A stretch of DNA of 64,000 bases from assembly GCA_016713505.1 (NCBI GenBank), contig JADJPA010000001.1, positions 248,001-312,000 on the forward strand, given 5' to 3'. This document shows positions 8,969-17,792 of the stretch, piece by piece (position 1 is the first letter of the stretch; every line of letters begins with the position of its first letter). The stretch is from Candidatus Competibacteraceae bacterium. Lineage in GTDB: Bacteria > Pseudomonadota > Gammaproteobacteria > Competibacterales > Competibacteraceae. The notes beneath the pieces were generated by a model that was given only the letters and a program-made list of their open reading frames with translations, ran no database searches and was not told the DNA's origin. Made by a program: the position numbers and the translations under genes.

Positions 8969-9808
8969 ATGCAAGCCGAGCAAAGTCTACGCGAGGGGCG
9001 GTTGCAAGACGCCCTGACCGAGTTGCAGGCGCAAGTGCGCAAGGAGCCCGCCAATCCCCGCTACCGCATTTTCCTGTTTCAGTTGCTGGCGGTGCGGGGT
9101 CAGTGGGAACGGGCCCTGAATCAGTTGAACGTGGTGGGCGAAATGGATGCCACCAGCCTGCCGATGGTGCAAACCTACCGCGAGGCGATCCGCTGCGAGC
9201 TGTTGCGCGCCGAAGTGTTCGCCGGGCGGCGCTCGCCGCTGGTGTTCGGCGACCCGGAGCCTTGGGTGGCCTTGTTGCTGGACGCCTTGCGGCTGACCGC
9301 GACCGCGCAATACGCCCGCGCCCGCGCCACCCGTGAGCAGGCTTTCGAAGCGGCGGCGGCGGTCGCCGGAACGCTGGACGAGCAGCCTTTCGAGTGGCTC
9401 GCCGACGCCGACCCGCGATTGGGTCCGATGCTGGAGGCGGTGCTCAACGGGCGTTACTACTGGATTCCCTGGCAGCGGATTCGCGCGATCCAACTCGAAC
9501 AACCCGCCGATTTGCGGGATTTCGTTTGGGCTCCGGCCCAGTTTACCTGGGCCAACGGCGGCGAAACCGTGGGCCTGATTCCCGCGCGCTATCCCGGCTC
9601 TCAGGACGCTCCCGATCCGCTGGTCCAACTGGGGCGCAAGACCGACTGGCGCGACTGCGGGGAGGAAACCTGGTTGGGGCTGGGACAACGGATGCTGGCG
9701 ACCGAGCAAGGCGAGCATCCCTTGCTGGACGTGCGCCGGATCGCGCTGGATGTCGGGGACATTCCCACGCCCGAAGCTCCTGCGGAGGCCAGGGCCGGCG
9801 ATGGCTGA
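8969..9808 (+). CDS. tagJ: T6SS accessory protein TagJ (ImpE family)
   Basis: 279 aa. The N-terminal half is TPR-like (AEQSLREGRLQDALTELQAQ, NPRYRIFLFQLLAVRGQWER). The C-terminal half carries the ImpE signature (GRYYWIPWQRIRAIQLEQP, ADLRDFVWAPAQF, ARYPGS). In Pseudomonas the homologue TagJ1 binds the TssB N-terminal helix and modulates ClpV recruitment. The Shine-Dalgarno is weak. The gene overlaps tssE by 8 bp. Confidence 0.92.
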   Translation: MQAEQSLREGRLQDALTELQAQVRKEPANPRYRIFLFQLLAVRGQWERALNQLNVVGEMDATSLPMVQTYREAIRCELLRAEVFAGRRSPLVFGDPEPWVALLLDALRLTATAQYARARATREQAFEAAAAVAGTLDEQPFEWLADADPRLGPMLEAVLNGRYYWIPWQRIRAIQLEQPADLRDFVWAPAQFTWANGGETVGLIPARYPGSQDAPDPLVQLGRKTDWRDCGEETWLGLGQRMLATEQGEHPLLDVRRIALDVGDIPTPEAPAEARAGDG

Positions 9809-10316
9809 ACTCACCCCCAAGGAGCGGCTGCAACCCTCATTGTTGGATCGCTTGACCGACGAGGAACCGGACCGCCAGCAGGAATCGCGGGACAAACGGG
9901 TGCTGTCGATGGGCCGCTTGCGCGAGTGCGTGCTGCGGGATTTGGCCTGGCTGCTCAATTCCACGCGCCTGACCGGCGCCGAACTGGACGCGCGCTATCC
10001 GTTCGCGGCGCGTTCGGTGCTCAACTACGGGCTGCCGGCCCTGGCGGGAGCGACCGCGCGCAATCTGGAAATCAGCGATCTGGAGCAGAGCCTGCGTCAA
10101 GCCATCATCGATTTTGAGCCGCGTATCCTGCGCCATACGCTGCGGGTTCATGCCGAGCTCACCGAAGAACGGATGAGTCACAACGCCCTGACCTTTGAAG
10201 TCGAAGGCGATTTGTGGGCGCAGCCGGTGCCGCTGCAACTGTACTTGAAGACCGAAATCGATCTGGAAAGCGGTCAGGTCAAGATCGAAGAATCCAACCG
10301 ACCGAGGGGGCGCTGA
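9801..10316 (+). CDS. tssE: T6SS baseplate protein TssE (gp25-like)
   Basis: 171 aa from the ATG at 9801. This start gives the expected AELTPKERLQPSLLDRLTD and overlaps tagJ by 8 bp; a longer in-frame start inside tagJ is unlikely. It has the GPW/gp25 fold features LRECVLRDLAWLLN and FAARSVLNYGLP, and a C-terminal LYLKTEIDLESGQ. It is a lysozyme-like wedge protein at the sheath base. Its TGA shares a base with the tssF ATG, implying translational coupling. Confidence 0.95.
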   Translation: MAELTPKERLQPSLLDRLTDEEPDRQQESRDKRVLSMGRLRECVLRDLAWLLNSTRLTGAELDARYPFAARSVLNYGLPALAGATARNLEISDLEQSLRQAIIDFEPRILRHTLRVHAELTEERMSHNALTFEVEGDLWAQPVPLQLYLKTEIDLESGQVKIEESNRPRGR

Positions 10317-12193
10317 TGGACCCGCGCCTGCTGGAGTATTACAACCGGGAACTGCAACACCTGCGCGAAGTGGGCGGTGAATTCGCCAAGGAATTTCCCA
10401 AGATCGCCGGCCGGTTGGGATTGGAAGGCTTCGAATGCGCCGATCCTTACGTGGAGCGGTTGCTGGAAGGCTTCGGCTTTCTGGCGGCGCGGGTCCAGCT
10501 CAAGCTAGACGCCGAGTTCCCGCGCTTCACCCAGCATCTGCTGGAAATCATTTACCCGCATTATTTGGCCCCGACCCCCTCGATGCTGGTCGCTCAATTT
10601 CAGCCCGATCCCACCGAAGGCGCGCTCGATCAGGGCTTCGTCATCCCGCGCGGCAGCGAATTGCGCAGCCTGTTGGGCAAGGGCGACCAGACCCCCTGCG
10701 AGTACCGCACCGCGCACGAGGTGACGCTGTGGCCGGTGGAATTGACCGAGGTTCAGTATTTCGCCGGCAAGGAGCCGGTGGCGCTGCTCGATCTGCCGGA
10801 TCTGAACAAAGTGCGAGCGGGCGTCCGGCTGCGGCTGCGGACCACCCTGCCGGGGCTGACCTTCGACAAGTTGGCTCTGGAGCGACTGACCCTGTTCCTG
10901 CACGGCGGCGACGAACTGCCCATGCGGGTTTACGAACAGTTGTTAAGCAATACCGTGCTGATGGTGGTCCGGCCGGGCCAGCGTCCGGCGCCCTGGCACG
11001 AAGTGGTGCCCGGCGAGCGCATCCGGCGCTTGGGTTTTGCCGACGAGCAGGCGCTGCTGCCGTATGCGCCGCCCTCCTTTCGAGGCTACCGGTTGTTGCA
11101 CGAATATTTCGTGTTTCCGCAGCGTTACCTGTTCGTGGAATTGGTGGGTTTGGGGCCGGCGGTGCGCCGTTGCGCGGATTCGGAGCTGGAAATCTTGATC
11201 CTGCTCAACCGAGCCAACGCGGTGCTGGAAAACAGTCTGGAAACCGAGCATTTCGCGCTGTTTTGCGCGCCGGCCATCAATCTGTTTCCCAAGCGCGCCG
11301 ACCGCATTCATCTGAGCGAGCAGGTGGCCGAACATCATGTGGTGCCGGACCGAACCCGGCCGATGGATTTCGAGGTCTATCAGGTCAACGGGGTGACGGG
11401 AATCGGGGCGGAAGGCGAGGAACAGGAATTCCTGCCGTTTTATGCCGCCTACGACCGGTTGGACCAGCACGAGCAGCGCGCGTTTTACACGATGCGTCGG
11501 TTACCCCGGCAGCTATCCAGCCAGCAGCGCCGCAGCGGACCCCGTTCCAGCTATATCGGCAGCGAGGCTTTTCTATCCTTGGTGGACGCCGGGGAAGCAC
11601 CCTATCGGTCTAATCTGAAACAGTTGGCGGTGACCGCGCTGTGCACCAATCGCGATCTGCCGCTGCACATGCCGATCGGGCTGGGCGAGACCGACTTTAG
11701 CATGACCTCCGGCGCGCCGGTCGGCTCGGTGCGCTGTCTGGCCGGGCCGACCAAGCCGCGCCCTTCCCACGCCCACGGCGATACCGCCTGGCGCTTGATC
11801 AGCCATTTGTCGCTGAATTATCTGTCGCTGGCCGATACCGATCGCCGTCAGGGCGCGGTGGCGTTGCGGGAATTGTTGGCCTTGTACGGCGATCTGGCCG
11901 AGGCCGCCACCCGCAAGCAAATCGACGGGGTTCGTTCGGTCCGGGCGGCTCCCATCACCCGCCGCGCGCCCATTGCGGGGCCTATCGCCTTCGCGCGGGG
12001 CCTGGAGGTGAACGTCACGCTGGACGAAGGCGCTTTCGAAGGCGCGGGCATTTTTCTGCTGGGGGCGGTGCTGGAGCAGTTTTTCGCGAAATACGCCTCC
12101 ATCAATTCGTTTACTGAAACGGTGGTGCATTCCTCCGAACGTGGCGAGATCATGCGATGGCCGGCGAGAATCGGGAAGCGGCACACGTTCTAG
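10316..12193 (+). CDS. tssF: T6SS baseplate protein TssF
   Basis: 625 aa from the ATG at 10316, which gives the canonical MDPRLLEYYNRELQHLREVG. Further signatures are EFPKIAGRLGLEGFECADPY, VERLLEGFGFLAARVQLKLD and the late FARGLEVNVTLDE. TssF, TssG, TssE and TssK form the baseplate wedge. It overlaps tssE by one base and tssG by 37 bp. Length is normal for the family. Confidence 0.97.
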   Translation: MDPRLLEYYNRELQHLREVGGEFAKEFPKIAGRLGLEGFECADPYVERLLEGFGFLAARVQLKLDAEFPRFTQHLLEIIYPHYLAPTPSMLVAQFQPDPTEGALDQGFVIPRGSELRSLLGKGDQTPCEYRTAHEVTLWPVELTEVQYFAGKEPVALLDLPDLNKVRAGVRLRLRTTLPGLTFDKLALERLTLFLHGGDELPMRVYEQLLSNTVLMVVRPGQRPAPWHEVVPGERIRRLGFADEQALLPYAPPSFRGYRLLHEYFVFPQRYLFVELVGLGPAVRRCADSELEILILLNRANAVLENSLETEHFALFCAPAINLFPKRADRIHLSEQVAEHHVVPDRTRPMDFEVYQVNGVTGIGAEGEEQEFLPFYAAYDRLDQHEQRAFYTMRRLPRQLSSQQRRSGPRSSYIGSEAFLSLVDAGEAPYRSNLKQLAVTALCTNRDLPLHMPIGLGETDFSMTSGAPVGSVRCLAGPTKPRPSHAHGDTAWRLISHLSLNYLSLADTDRRQGAVALRELLALYGDLAEAATRKQIDGVRSVRAAPITRRAPIAGPIAFARGLEVNVTLDEGAFEGAGIFLLGAVLEQFFAKYASINSFTETVVHSSERGEIMRWPARIGKRHTF

Positions 12194-13188
12194 AATTGTT
12201 CGAAGCGTTGCGGCGCACGCCGTATGCCTTTCATTTTTTCCAGGCGTTGCGGCGGCTGGAATGCCTGCATCGAGACCGGCCGCGCCTGGGAAAGTCGCTG
12301 CGTTTGACCGACGATCCGATTCGGCTGGCCCAGGAGCCGTCGCTGGCTTTTGCGCCGGCGACGCTGGCCGCCTTCGATCCGGGGGGTGAGAACCGGCCGC
12401 CGCGCTTGTATGAATATTTTCTCGGTCTGTTTGGCCCCAATGGCCCGCTGCCGACCCATCTGACCGAGTACGCGCGCGGGCGGTTGCGCAACGAGGGCGA
12501 CCGGACCTTCGTCGGGTTCGCCGATATCTTTCACCATCGGATGCTGTGCCTGTTCTATCGGGCCTGGGCCGATGCCGAGCCGACGGTCAGTTTCGATCGG
12601 CCGGAAACCGACCGTTTCAACGTCTATGTCGGCGCGCAACTCGGCCTGGGAACGCCCGCGCTGTGGGACCGGGACGCCGCGCCCGATTTGGCGAAGTTTC
12701 ACTATGCCGGCCGGCTGGCCGGTCAGACCCGCAACCCCGAAGGCTTGGAAGCGATTCTGGGGGATTTTTTCAAGCTGCCGGTGGCGGTCGAAACCTTCGT
12801 CGGCCACTGGCTGCCGCTGGATGAAGTCAGCCGCTGCCGGTTGGGCGAAGCGCCCGCCACCGGTTTGTTAGGCATAACCACGGTGATCGGCGAGCGGGCC
12901 TGGGACTGTCAGTACAAGTTTCGCATCCTCATGGGACCGATGACGCTGGCCGAATTCCAGCGCTTCCTGCCGGGCGCCGATAGCTTGCGGCGGTTGGTGG
13001 CTTGGGTGCGCAATTATGTCGGCGAGGAGCTGTTGTGGGATGTGAACCTGATCCTCAAAAAGGAAGAGGTGCCGCCGCTGGTGCTGGGCGCGGAGACCCG
13101 GCTGGGTTGGACCAGCTGGCTGAGCAGCCAGCCGCTGGCTCGCGATGCCGATGATTTGAAACTGGACGCTGTGACCTACTGCGCCTGA
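12157..13188 (+). CDS. tssG: T6SS baseplate protein TssG
   Basis: 343 aa. It begins within the tssF 3' end. Recognisable TssG features are LFEALRRTPYAFHFFQALRR, PRLYEYFLGLFGPNGPLPTH and FVGHWLPL, ending LGWTSWLSS. It heterodimerises with TssF in the baseplate wedge. The 37-bp overlap with tssF and no visible independent promoter indicate obligate co-expression. Confidence 0.96.
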   Translation: MAGENREAAHVLELFEALRRTPYAFHFFQALRRLECLHRDRPRLGKSLRLTDDPIRLAQEPSLAFAPATLAAFDPGGENRPPRLYEYFLGLFGPNGPLPTHLTEYARGRLRNEGDRTFVGFADIFHHRMLCLFYRAWADAEPTVSFDRPETDRFNVYVGAQLGLGTPALWDRDAAPDLAKFHYAGRLAGQTRNPEGLEAILGDFFKLPVAVETFVGHWLPLDEVSRCRLGEAPATGLLGITTVIGERAWDCQYKFRILMGPMTLAEFQRFLPGADSLRRLVAWVRNYVGEELLWDVNLILKKEEVPPLVLGAETRLGWTSWLSSQPLARDADDLKLDAVTYCA

Positions 13189-13247
13189 CGCGCTCATTGT
13201 TTTTACCGTTCACTCTTTATTTATAACGTTCACTGGAGTCCGAATCC

Positions 13248-15932
13248 ATGGCCGAAATCAGCCGTGTTGCCCTGTTCGGGAAACTGAACAGCGTCGGTTA
13301 CAAAGCCATCGAAAGCGCCACCGTCTTTTGCAAGCTGCGGGGCAATCCCTATGTGGAACTGGTGCATTGGCTGCATCAAATCCTGCAACTTCAGGATTCG
13401 GATGTCCACCGGATCATCCAGCATTTCAACCTCAATCCGAGCCGGGTCGCCAAGGATTTCACCGAGGCGCTGGACCGGCTGCCGCGCGGCGCCACCTCGA
13501 TTTCCGATCTGTCTTCGCATGTGGACGCGGCGGTGAAAGAAGCCTGGGTTTACGCCACCCTGCTGTTCAACGATTCGCAAGTGCGCACCGGCCATTTGAT
13601 CGTCGGGATTCTGAAAACGCCCGATTTGCGCAACGCGCTGCCGGCTATTTCGCGGGAATTCGACAAGATCAAGCTAGATACGTTGGTCGAGCAGTTTGCC
13701 GATATTGTCGCCGCCTCTCCAGAGACTGGATTACGCGCATCGGATGGTTCCCAGGTCGGCGGCGGAGCCGTGCCAGGGGAAGCCAGCGAGGCGATGGCCC
13801 CGGCGCAGATGGGCAAACAGGAAGCGCTCCAACGCTTTTCGGTCGATTTGACCGAACGGGCGCGCCAGGGCGAACTCGATCCCATCGTCGGGCGCGACGA
13901 GGAAATCCGCCAGATCGTCGATATTCTGATGCGCCGCCGCCAGAACAACCCGATCCTGACCGGCGAGGCGGGGGTCGGCAAGACGGCGGTGGTGGAGGGT
14001 TTCGCCCAGCGGATTGCCTCCGGCGACGTGCCGCCCCCGCTTCAGGATGTGACACTGCGGGTGCTGGATGTCGGCCTGCTCCAAGCCGGGGCCAGCATGA
14101 AAGGCGAGTTCGAGAACCGGCTGCGCCAGGTGATCGACGAGGTGCAGTCCTCGCCCAAGCCGATCATCTTGTTCATCGACGAAGCCCATACTCTGGTCGG
14201 CGCGGGCGGCGCGGCCGGCACCGGCGACGCCGCTAACCTGCTCAAGCCCGCCTTGGCGCGCGGCAAGCTGCGCACCATCGCCGCCACCACCTGGGCCGAA
14301 TACAAAAAGCACATCGAGAAAGACCCCGCCCTGACCCGCCGGTTTCAGGTGGTTCAGGTCGGCGAGCCGAGCGAGGAAAAGACTTTGCTGATGATGCGCG
14401 GCATGGTCTCGACCATGGAGCGACATCATCGGGTGCAGATTCTGGACGAGGCGCTGGAGGCGGCGGTCAAGCTGTCGCACCGCTATATCCCGGCCCGGCA
14501 GTTGCCGGACAAAGCGGTCAGCCTGCTGGATACCGCCAGCGCGCGGGTGGCGATCAGCCTGTACGCGGTGCCGGCGGAGGTCGAGGACTGTCGCCGTCGC
14601 ATCGAGGCGCTGCAAACCGAACTGGATATCATCGGCCGCGAAACGGCGGTCGGCATCGACACCGTCCAGCGCAAAGCGGCGGCGGATGAAAAATTGCAGG
14701 CCGAGAACGCAAGGCTGGCGGAATTGGATGCCCGCTGGCAGGAAGAAAAGGGCTTGGTCGATCAAATTTTAGGCTTGCGCGCCCAACTGCGCGGCGTGGG
14801 TGGTACCGTCGAGGCGGATACCGAGACCGAAGCCGACCCGCAACGCCAGAGCTGGCTGGCGGAATTGAAAGCGCTCCAAGCCCAGCTTCATGCCTTACAA
14901 GGGGAGTCGCCGTTGATTCTGCCCAGCGTGGACGCACAGGCTATCGCCGCCGTGGTCGCCGACTGGACCGGCATCCCGGTCGGGCGGATGGTCAAGAACG
15001 AAATCGAAACCGTGCTGGGGTTGGCCGACCTCCTCAATCGCCGCATCATCGGCCAGCGCCACGCGCTGGAGATGATCGCCCGTCGCATTCAGACCTCGCG
15101 CGCGGCGCTGGACAATCCCAACAAACCCATCGGCGTGTTCATGCTGGCCGGTCCCTCCGGCGTCGGCAAGACCGAAACCGCGCTGGCCTTGGCCGAAGCC
15201 TTGTACGGCGGCGAGCAAAACGTCATCACCATCAACATGAGCGAGTTTCAGGAAGCGCACACCGTCTCCACCCTCAAAGGCGCGCCGCCGGGCTATGTCG
15301 GCTACGGCGAGGGCGGGGTGCTGACCGAGGCGGTGCGCCGCCGGCCCTATAGCGTGGTGTTGCTGGACGAGGTGGAAAAGGCCCATCACGACGTGCATGA
15401 AATCTTCTTCCAGGTGTTCGATAAGGGCTGGATGGAAGATGGCGAAGGCCGGCTCATCGACTTCAAGAATACCTTGATCCTGCTGACGACCAACGTCGGC
15501 ACCGATTTGATCGCGGGCATGTGCAAAGACCCCGAATTGCTGCCTGATGCCGAAGGTTTGGGCAAGGCGCTGCGGGAGCCGCTGCTCAAGGTTTTCCCAC
15601 CCGCCCTGCTGGGCCGGTTGGTGACGATTCCGTATTACCCGCTCAGCGATGAAATGATCGGCGAGATCGTCCGACTGCAACTGGGTCGGATCGAGAAGCG
15701 GATCAAGGAAAATCACAAGGTGCCGTTTGGCTACGATGACGAGGTGATAAAGCTGATCGCCAGCCGCTGCACCGAATTGGAAAGCGGCGGGCGGATGGTG
15801 GATGCGATTCTGACCAATACCATGCTGCCAGCGATCAGTCAGGAGTTTTTACAGCGGATGGTGGAGGGAAAATCAGTTTCACGAGTCGAGGTTCAGGTTA
15901 AGGATGGCGATTTTAGTTATGCCTTCCAATAA
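13248..15932 (+). CDS. tssH: T6SS sheath-disassembly ATPase ClpV (TssH)
   Basis: 894 aa AAA+ unfoldase of the ClpB/ClpV class. The N-domain (about 1-155) binds the contracted sheath. The first AAA module has Walker A GEAGVGKTA at about 239-247 and Walker B FIDEAHTL. A shortened middle coiled coil lies at about 430-540. The second AAA module has GPSGVGKTE near 632-640 and VVLLDEVEKAH. It recycles TssBC after firing. A GGAG motif lies about 10 bp upstream; the 59-bp gap after tssG holds two cgttcact words but no clear promoter. Confidence 0.98.
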   Translation: MAEISRVALFGKLNSVGYKAIESATVFCKLRGNPYVELVHWLHQILQLQDSDVHRIIQHFNLNPSRVAKDFTEALDRLPRGATSISDLSSHVDAAVKEAWVYATLLFNDSQVRTGHLIVGILKTPDLRNALPAISREFDKIKLDTLVEQFADIVAASPETGLRASDGSQVGGGAVPGEASEAMAPAQMGKQEALQRFSVDLTERARQGELDPIVGRDEEIRQIVDILMRRRQNNPILTGEAGVGKTAVVEGFAQRIASGDVPPPLQDVTLRVLDVGLLQAGASMKGEFENRLRQVIDEVQSSPKPIILFIDEAHTLVGAGGAAGTGDAANLLKPALARGKLRTIAATTWAEYKKHIEKDPALTRRFQVVQVGEPSEEKTLLMMRGMVSTMERHHRVQILDEALEAAVKLSHRYIPARQLPDKAVSLLDTASARVAISLYAVPAEVEDCRRRIEALQTELDIIGRETAVGIDTVQRKAAADEKLQAENARLAELDARWQEEKGLVDQILGLRAQLRGVGGTVEADTETEADPQRQSWLAELKALQAQLHALQGESPLILPSVDAQAIAAVVADWTGIPVGRMVKNEIETVLGLADLLNRRIIGQRHALEMIARRIQTSRAALDNPNKPIGVFMLAGPSGVGKTETALALAEALYGGEQNVITINMSEFQEAHTVSTLKGAPPGYVGYGEGGVLTEAVRRRPYSVVLLDEVEKAHHDVHEIFFQVFDKGWMEDGEGRLIDFKNTLILLTTNVGTDLIAGMCKDPELLPDAEGLGKALREPLLKVFPPALLGRLVTIPYYPLSDEMIGEIVRLQLGRIEKRIKENHKVPFGYDDEVIKLIASRCTELESGGRMVDAILTNTMLPAISQEFLQRMVEGKSVSRVEVQVKDGDFSYAFQ

Positions 15933-16191
15933 ATTGCTGTTGCAGGAATGGGCGGCGCTGTATGAAAAATATGCCCAGCGAAATCGTGATGGCGCTCGAT
16001 TCAGTCAGGATTCCCTGCGCGTTTATTTGTTCCTCGGATGGATAGCACAAATCAAACTCGATGCGGCCACGATGGAAGCTTTCGCTGGCGACCTTGTGCC
16101 GCTGTACGAAAGAAATGAAGAATCGATATTGCATGTTCTAAAGGAACTCCCTTTTTTGATCCCATCTACTTGCCGTTATCTGAGCGGATAG
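15904..16191 (+). CDS. Unknown small protein overlapping the end of tssH
   Basis: 95 aa if started at 15904, 90 aa if started at the ATG at 15919. It overlaps the last 29 or 14 bases of tssH, so translation is probably coupled. The sequence is helical and soluble-looking (LLLQEWAALYEKYAQRNRDG, YLFLGWIAQIKLDAATMEAF), with no signal peptide, membrane segment or Cys/His cluster of note. I do not recognise a family. Position suggests a T6SS accessory or immunity-like role, but this is only context. A real gene is likely because it uses a sensible start and fills the end of the operon. Confidence 0.6.
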   Translation: MAILVMPSNKLLLQEWAALYEKYAQRNRDGARFSQDSLRVYLFLGWIAQIKLDAATMEAFAGDLVPLYERNEESILHVLKELPFLIPSTCRYLSG

Positions 16192-16344
16192 GATCAAACA
16201 TGTCCTAGCGCTTAAAGATGCCGAAAATTGCATTAAATACTTTGGGGAATAGGCTAGGCTTCGAGAGCGATAACGCCCATGTTGACATGCTATGGCGACT
16301 ATTTAGGTCAAAGCGGGCGACAAACTGGTTGAGAAGTTGGAAAT

Positions 16345-16410
16345 ATGCAGTTTCATAAACCTGACTTTAAACATTTAATTAAACGCTGTGTATTGGGCTA
16401 TCAGCAATGA
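16345..16410 (+). other. Possible 21-codon upstream ORF coupled to the TPR-methyltransferase
   Basis: An ATG at 16345 opens a 21-codon frame (MQFHKPDFKHLIKRCVLGYQ then Q and stop). Its TGA overlaps the ATG of the next gene in an ATGA arrangement. A GAGAAG stretch lies 8 bp before it. It lies in a 215-bp AT-rich gap (16192-16406). It may be a leader peptide for translational coupling, or chance. Confidence 0.25.
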
Positions 16411-17759
16411 ACCGCCAACAGCGCCGCGCGCTTGCCAGCCAGCAACGGTCAGCGAAAGATTCTAGTTCGGAATTGCTGGCTCAAGCCCTGCAATTGCACC
16501 GACAGGGGCAATTAGACTCTGCGGAGTCCCTATACAGACGAGCGCTCCAACGCAACTCGCGCCAGATCGAGGCTTTGCATTTCCTGGGTGTGTTGACTTC
16601 GCAGCGAGGTCGTCATGCAGAGGCGGCTGAATGGATCGGTCAGGCGCTGGACGTTGATCCCCGCTATGCCGACGCCTGGAACAATCTGGGCAATGTATTA
16701 GCCGCGCTGGATCGCTGGGACGAAGCGGCGGACGCTTATCGACGAGCCAGCGAACTGGCTCCTGACAATCCCAGCGCTCGCTGCAATCAGGGTGTCATGT
16801 TATTGCGCTCCCAGCGCTTTGCAGAAGCCGTCGCCGCCTTCCAGCAAGCCATCGCGCTAGCGCCCGCTTTAGTCGAAGCGCATTTCAACCTGGGTAAGGC
16901 GCTGGCGGCCGAGGGTCAGCATGAAAGCGCCGTCATCGCCTATCGCGAGGCCGTCCGCCTGCAACCCAACCATGCGATGGCTTACAAGAGCTTGGGCTTG
17001 CTGCTCTACAAGCTGAACCGCAATGATGAAGCCTCGGAGTTGTTTCGGGACTGGTTGGCGCGAGACCCGACCCATCCGGTGGCCCGGCACATGCTGGCGG
17101 CGCATTCGGGACAGGACGTGCCGGAGCGGGCCGCCGATGGCTACGTCCGGCAGGTGTTCGATGACATGGCCGACAGTTTCGACGAGCACCTGCACCGCCT
17201 GGAGTATCGGGCGCCGGAATTGATTGCTTCGGCGGTCGCCGCTCAGATCGCTGGCCCGGATGGCTCGCTCAGCGTGCTGGATGCCGGCTGCGGCACCGGG
17301 CTTTGCGGTCCGCTGCTGCGCCCTTATGCCGGTCGGTTGGTCGGAGTGGATCTGTCGCCGCGCATGATCGAGCGGGCGCGGACCCGTGGGGATTACGACG
17401 AATTGGCCGTCGTCGAATTGACCGCTTTTCTGACGGGCCGTCCGGCGGCTTACGATCTGATCGTGTCCGCCGACACCTTGATTTATTTCGGCCAACTGGA
17501 ACCGGTGCTGACCGCTGCCGCGGCCGCTTTACGCGCGGGCGGCTGGCTGGCGTTCACCGTGGAACGGGTTGCTGACGCTGACGCATCGACGGGCTTCGAT
17601 CTCGATCCCAGCGGCCGCTACCGGCATTCCGAACCGTATTTGCGGCAAGCGCTGGTTCGGGCGGGATTGACGATTGAATCGCTAAAAACCATCACTTTGC
17701 GGTTGGAAGGCGGCCGGCCGGTCATCGGTTTCGTGGTGATGGCGGGCAAAAATCCTTGA
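16407..17759 (+). CDS. TPR-repeat SAM-dependent methyltransferase, first paralogue
   Basis: 450 aa. Residues about 20-230 are tandem TPRs (for example YADAWNNLGNVLAALDRWDE and AHFNLGKALAAEGQHESAVI). About 245-450 is a class I methyltransferase with SAM motif I VLDAGCGTGLCG at about 292-303 and a following VGVDLSPRMIERA. The linker YVRQVFDDMADSFDEHL is typical of the putative TPR-repeat methyltransferase family. The substrate is unknown. It is followed by a paralogue with the same architecture, then an acyl carrier protein. No signal peptide. A SAM-dependent methyl transfer to a TPR-bound protein partner is plausible but unproven. Confidence 0.85.
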   Translation: MNRQQRRALASQQRSAKDSSSELLAQALQLHRQGQLDSAESLYRRALQRNSRQIEALHFLGVLTSQRGRHAEAAEWIGQALDVDPRYADAWNNLGNVLAALDRWDEAADAYRRASELAPDNPSARCNQGVMLLRSQRFAEAVAAFQQAIALAPALVEAHFNLGKALAAEGQHESAVIAYREAVRLQPNHAMAYKSLGLLLYKLNRNDEASELFRDWLARDPTHPVARHMLAAHSGQDVPERAADGYVRQVFDDMADSFDEHLHRLEYRAPELIASAVAAQIAGPDGSLSVLDAGCGTGLCGPLLRPYAGRLVGVDLSPRMIERARTRGDYDELAVVELTAFLTGRPAAYDLIVSADTLIYFGQLEPVLTAAAAALRAGGWLAFTVERVADADASTGFDLDPSGRYRHSEPYLRQALVRAGLTIESLKTITLRLEGGRPVIGFVVMAGKNP

Positions 17760-17792
17760 TTTCCAATGCGGTTCGCAATGGGAGCGCGTGCT

